From the NCBI GenBank assembly GCA_019090225.1, contig JAHRWI010000260.1, forward strand, positions 1 to 7,471: 7,471 nucleotides of DNA. The letters are read 5' to 3'. The stretch comes from Porticoccaceae bacterium. Its GTDB lineage: Bacteria > Pseudomonadota > Gammaproteobacteria > Pseudomonadales > Porticoccaceae. This document shows positions 6,729 through 7,471 of this stretch, in pieces (the first letter of the stretch is position 1; each line of letters begins with the position of its first letter). A model generated the notes under the pieces. That model was not told the DNA's origin and did no database searches. It was given only the letters and a program-made list of their open reading frames with translations. Position numbers and translations under genes: made by a program.

Positions 6729-6956
6729 CAGCGAGCGTCCTGTAAAACGAGGGAATATAGCATAGCTACCCACTTTTCTGACTACCGAAACCCCGTTCCT
6801 TCAGTCGATAAGGCGCAAGGTAAAAGGGCAGTTGGTAGAATTTTTTGGGCGTGTAGTCTACTTGGTCTGCGGGCAGCTTGTTAATGGGGGTGTGGGGTTA
6901 AGGTGGAGATATTTACATCAAATAAGCATAAGACAGTAGTCGGTGAATATAAGGCA

Positions 6957-6993
6957 GCCGCACCTCGGGGCGGCACCTATGCCTGCAAGGCAT
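6957..6993. repeat. Two adjacent short hairpins
   Basis: GCCGC (6957-6961) pairs with GCGGC (6970-6974) around an 8-base loop. ATGCCT (6979-6984) pairs perfectly with AGGCAT (6988-6993) around GCA. Together with the stem at 7068-7091 they make a locally structured stretch. They could be read on the minus strand as the tail of the Tat gene transcript or as the leader of the transporter gene. No known RNA family is recognised. Confidence 0.45.
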
Positions 6994-7067
6994 TTACTCC
7001 GGCTAAGTCATCGAAAAACGTTCCCGAGCACTTTCTAATAAAGCCCAATATTAAGCTCCATATAAAC

Positions 7068-7091
7068 CCCGGCCTAGTCGTAACGGCCGGG
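7068..7091 (-). terminator. Putative terminator of the Tat-protein gene
   Basis: A perfect 7-bp GC-rich stem, CCCGGCC with GGCCGGG around a 10-base loop, begins 25 bases after the TAA of the minus-strand gene at 7117. In that direction it is followed by GTTTATAT, a weak T-rich tail. Position and stem strength fit an intrinsic terminator; the poor T-tract lowers confidence. Confidence 0.5.
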
Positions 7092-7116
7092 TCGAGTGGT
7101 GTCAGTCTTTAATGAT

Positions 7117-7452
7117 TTAACTCTGACTTAAGGCCGTCCACTTCTCCCACACTTTCATTGGACCTGTTTGAGGACCTGTTGTCTTACGAAAGTTTGGACT
7201 TTTACGGTTGTTGCACCAGCCGAGACTATCAATGGCTATGGACTTCCCGTCTTCTGATATTCGGCGTTGACCGCCCCAGTACTGGCAGGTGCCGCAAAGA
7301 CTTTTTGTCTCACTGTCCATAATAAAAGACGAACTAGACGCGCTGGCCGACGCTGCCCCGGTTGCGATAGCTGCACCAGCTACCGCCTGCGTTGTGCGGA
7401 AAATAAACTTACGGCGATCAATTGTTCTATTTGAGTCTTTTGAATTTTTCAT
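7117..7452 (-). CDS. Tat-exported small cysteine protein, HiPIP-like
   Basis: This 111-residue protein has a twin-arginine signal: DRRKFIF with R13-R14, a hydrophobic Ala-rich stretch (about 21-36), and a likely cleavage site after A36-S-A38. The mature part, about 70 residues, contains C53-G-T-C56-QYWGG, then DSLGW-C80-NN, and ends in GPMKVWEKWTAL. Tat export implies folding, often with a cofactor, before translocation to the periplasm. CxxC followed by GWC recalls high-potential iron-sulfur proteins, but those use four cysteine ligands and only three are present here, so either a ligand is replaced or the likeness is superficial. A small metal-binding or redox protein is possible; I cannot name a function. 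The start is the ATG at 7452, preceded by TGGAGG at 7459-7464 with 6 bases between. A hairpin terminator follows, so it seems to be transcribed separately from the transporter. Its promoter lies outside the window. Confidence 0.75.
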   Translation of the reverse strand: MKNSKDSNRTIDRRKFIFRTTQAVAGAAIATGAASASASSSSFIMDSETKSLCGTCQYWGGQRRISEDGKSIAIDSLGWCNNRKSPNFRKTTGPQTGPMKVWEKWTALSQS

Positions 7453-7471
7453 ATTGTGCCTCCAGGCAAAA

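Larger units (their letters stand above)
6729..7116. other. Intergenic region with hairpins, no clear gene
   Basis: This is the only long stretch without a convincing gene. It holds the ribosome binding site of the transporter (6738-6743), a six-base T-run at 6841-6846 with no stem before it, a small palindrome GTAGTCTAC around 6852-6860, and hairpins at 6957-6974, 6979-6993 and 7068-7091. A GTG-initiated + frame at 6903-7112 (69 codons) and a start-less + frame at about 6766-6939 are both open, but neither has recognisable protein features. The leader of the transporter mRNA must start inside this region or upstream of it. I see no known riboswitch consensus on either strand. Confidence 0.6.

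Noticed and set aside
6729..6773. Upstream GTG start for the transporter
   Set aside because: It would place the ACAGGA ribosome binding site inside the coding region and add an atypical N-terminal extension.
6841..6846. T-run as an intrinsic terminator
   Set aside because: No stem precedes it on the + strand and no + strand gene ends nearby.
6903..7112. A 69-codon + frame starting at GTG
   Set aside because: It spans two hairpins and a terminator-like stem, has only a weak G-rich sequence ahead of the GTG, and matches no family I recognise.

Overview
The window carries six protein-coding genes, all recognisable at family level, in an ordinary chromosomal arrangement. There is no tRNA, rRNA, CRISPR array, insertion sequence or phage gene. 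An EttA almost collinear with the E. coli protein, a DUF4404 protein, a SPOR-domain lipoprotein and a small Tat-exported cysteine protein together suggest a gammaproteobacterium, probably a free-living aquatic one. The lineage is an inference from protein resemblance, not from a marker gene.

Layout. On the + strand at the left are a small DUF4404 protein (33-317) and, 44 bp later, a SPOR-domain lipoprotein (362-1255) whose linker contains eight perfect copies of the hexamer GATACC. These converge on a minus-strand block. The block reads, in transcription order, Tat-exported cysteine protein (7452-7117), SLC13/DASS-type transporter with two RCK_C domains (6728-4959), ettA (4856-3192), lemA (2998-2423) and a GIDE-domain membrane protein with an EF-hand loop (2354-1377). 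The gap of about 390 bp between the Tat gene and the transporter contains hairpins and one terminator-like stem.

How the genes work together. EttA is a ribosome-associated ABC-F ATPase that acts alone. LemA and the GIDE protein form the clearest functional pair. They are 68 bp apart on the same strand, both are membrane-anchored, and the positive-inside rule places both soluble domains in the cytoplasm. A plausible sigma70-type promoter lies upstream of lemA, and next to its -35 box sits a pair of near-identical 15-bp direct repeats 21 bp apart, which looks like a regulator site. The GIDE protein has the two-helix, BAM/GIDE-domain layout of mitochondrial MUL1 but no RING finger. A canonical EF-hand loop is present instead, so the common label 'E3 ubiquitin ligase' would be wrong for it.

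I did not find a wholly new system. The points most worth following are the LemA/GIDE-EF-hand pair with its putative operator, the variable-length repeat in the SPOR lipoprotein, the three-cysteine Tat protein, and the mutually exclusive inverted repeats ahead of ettA.
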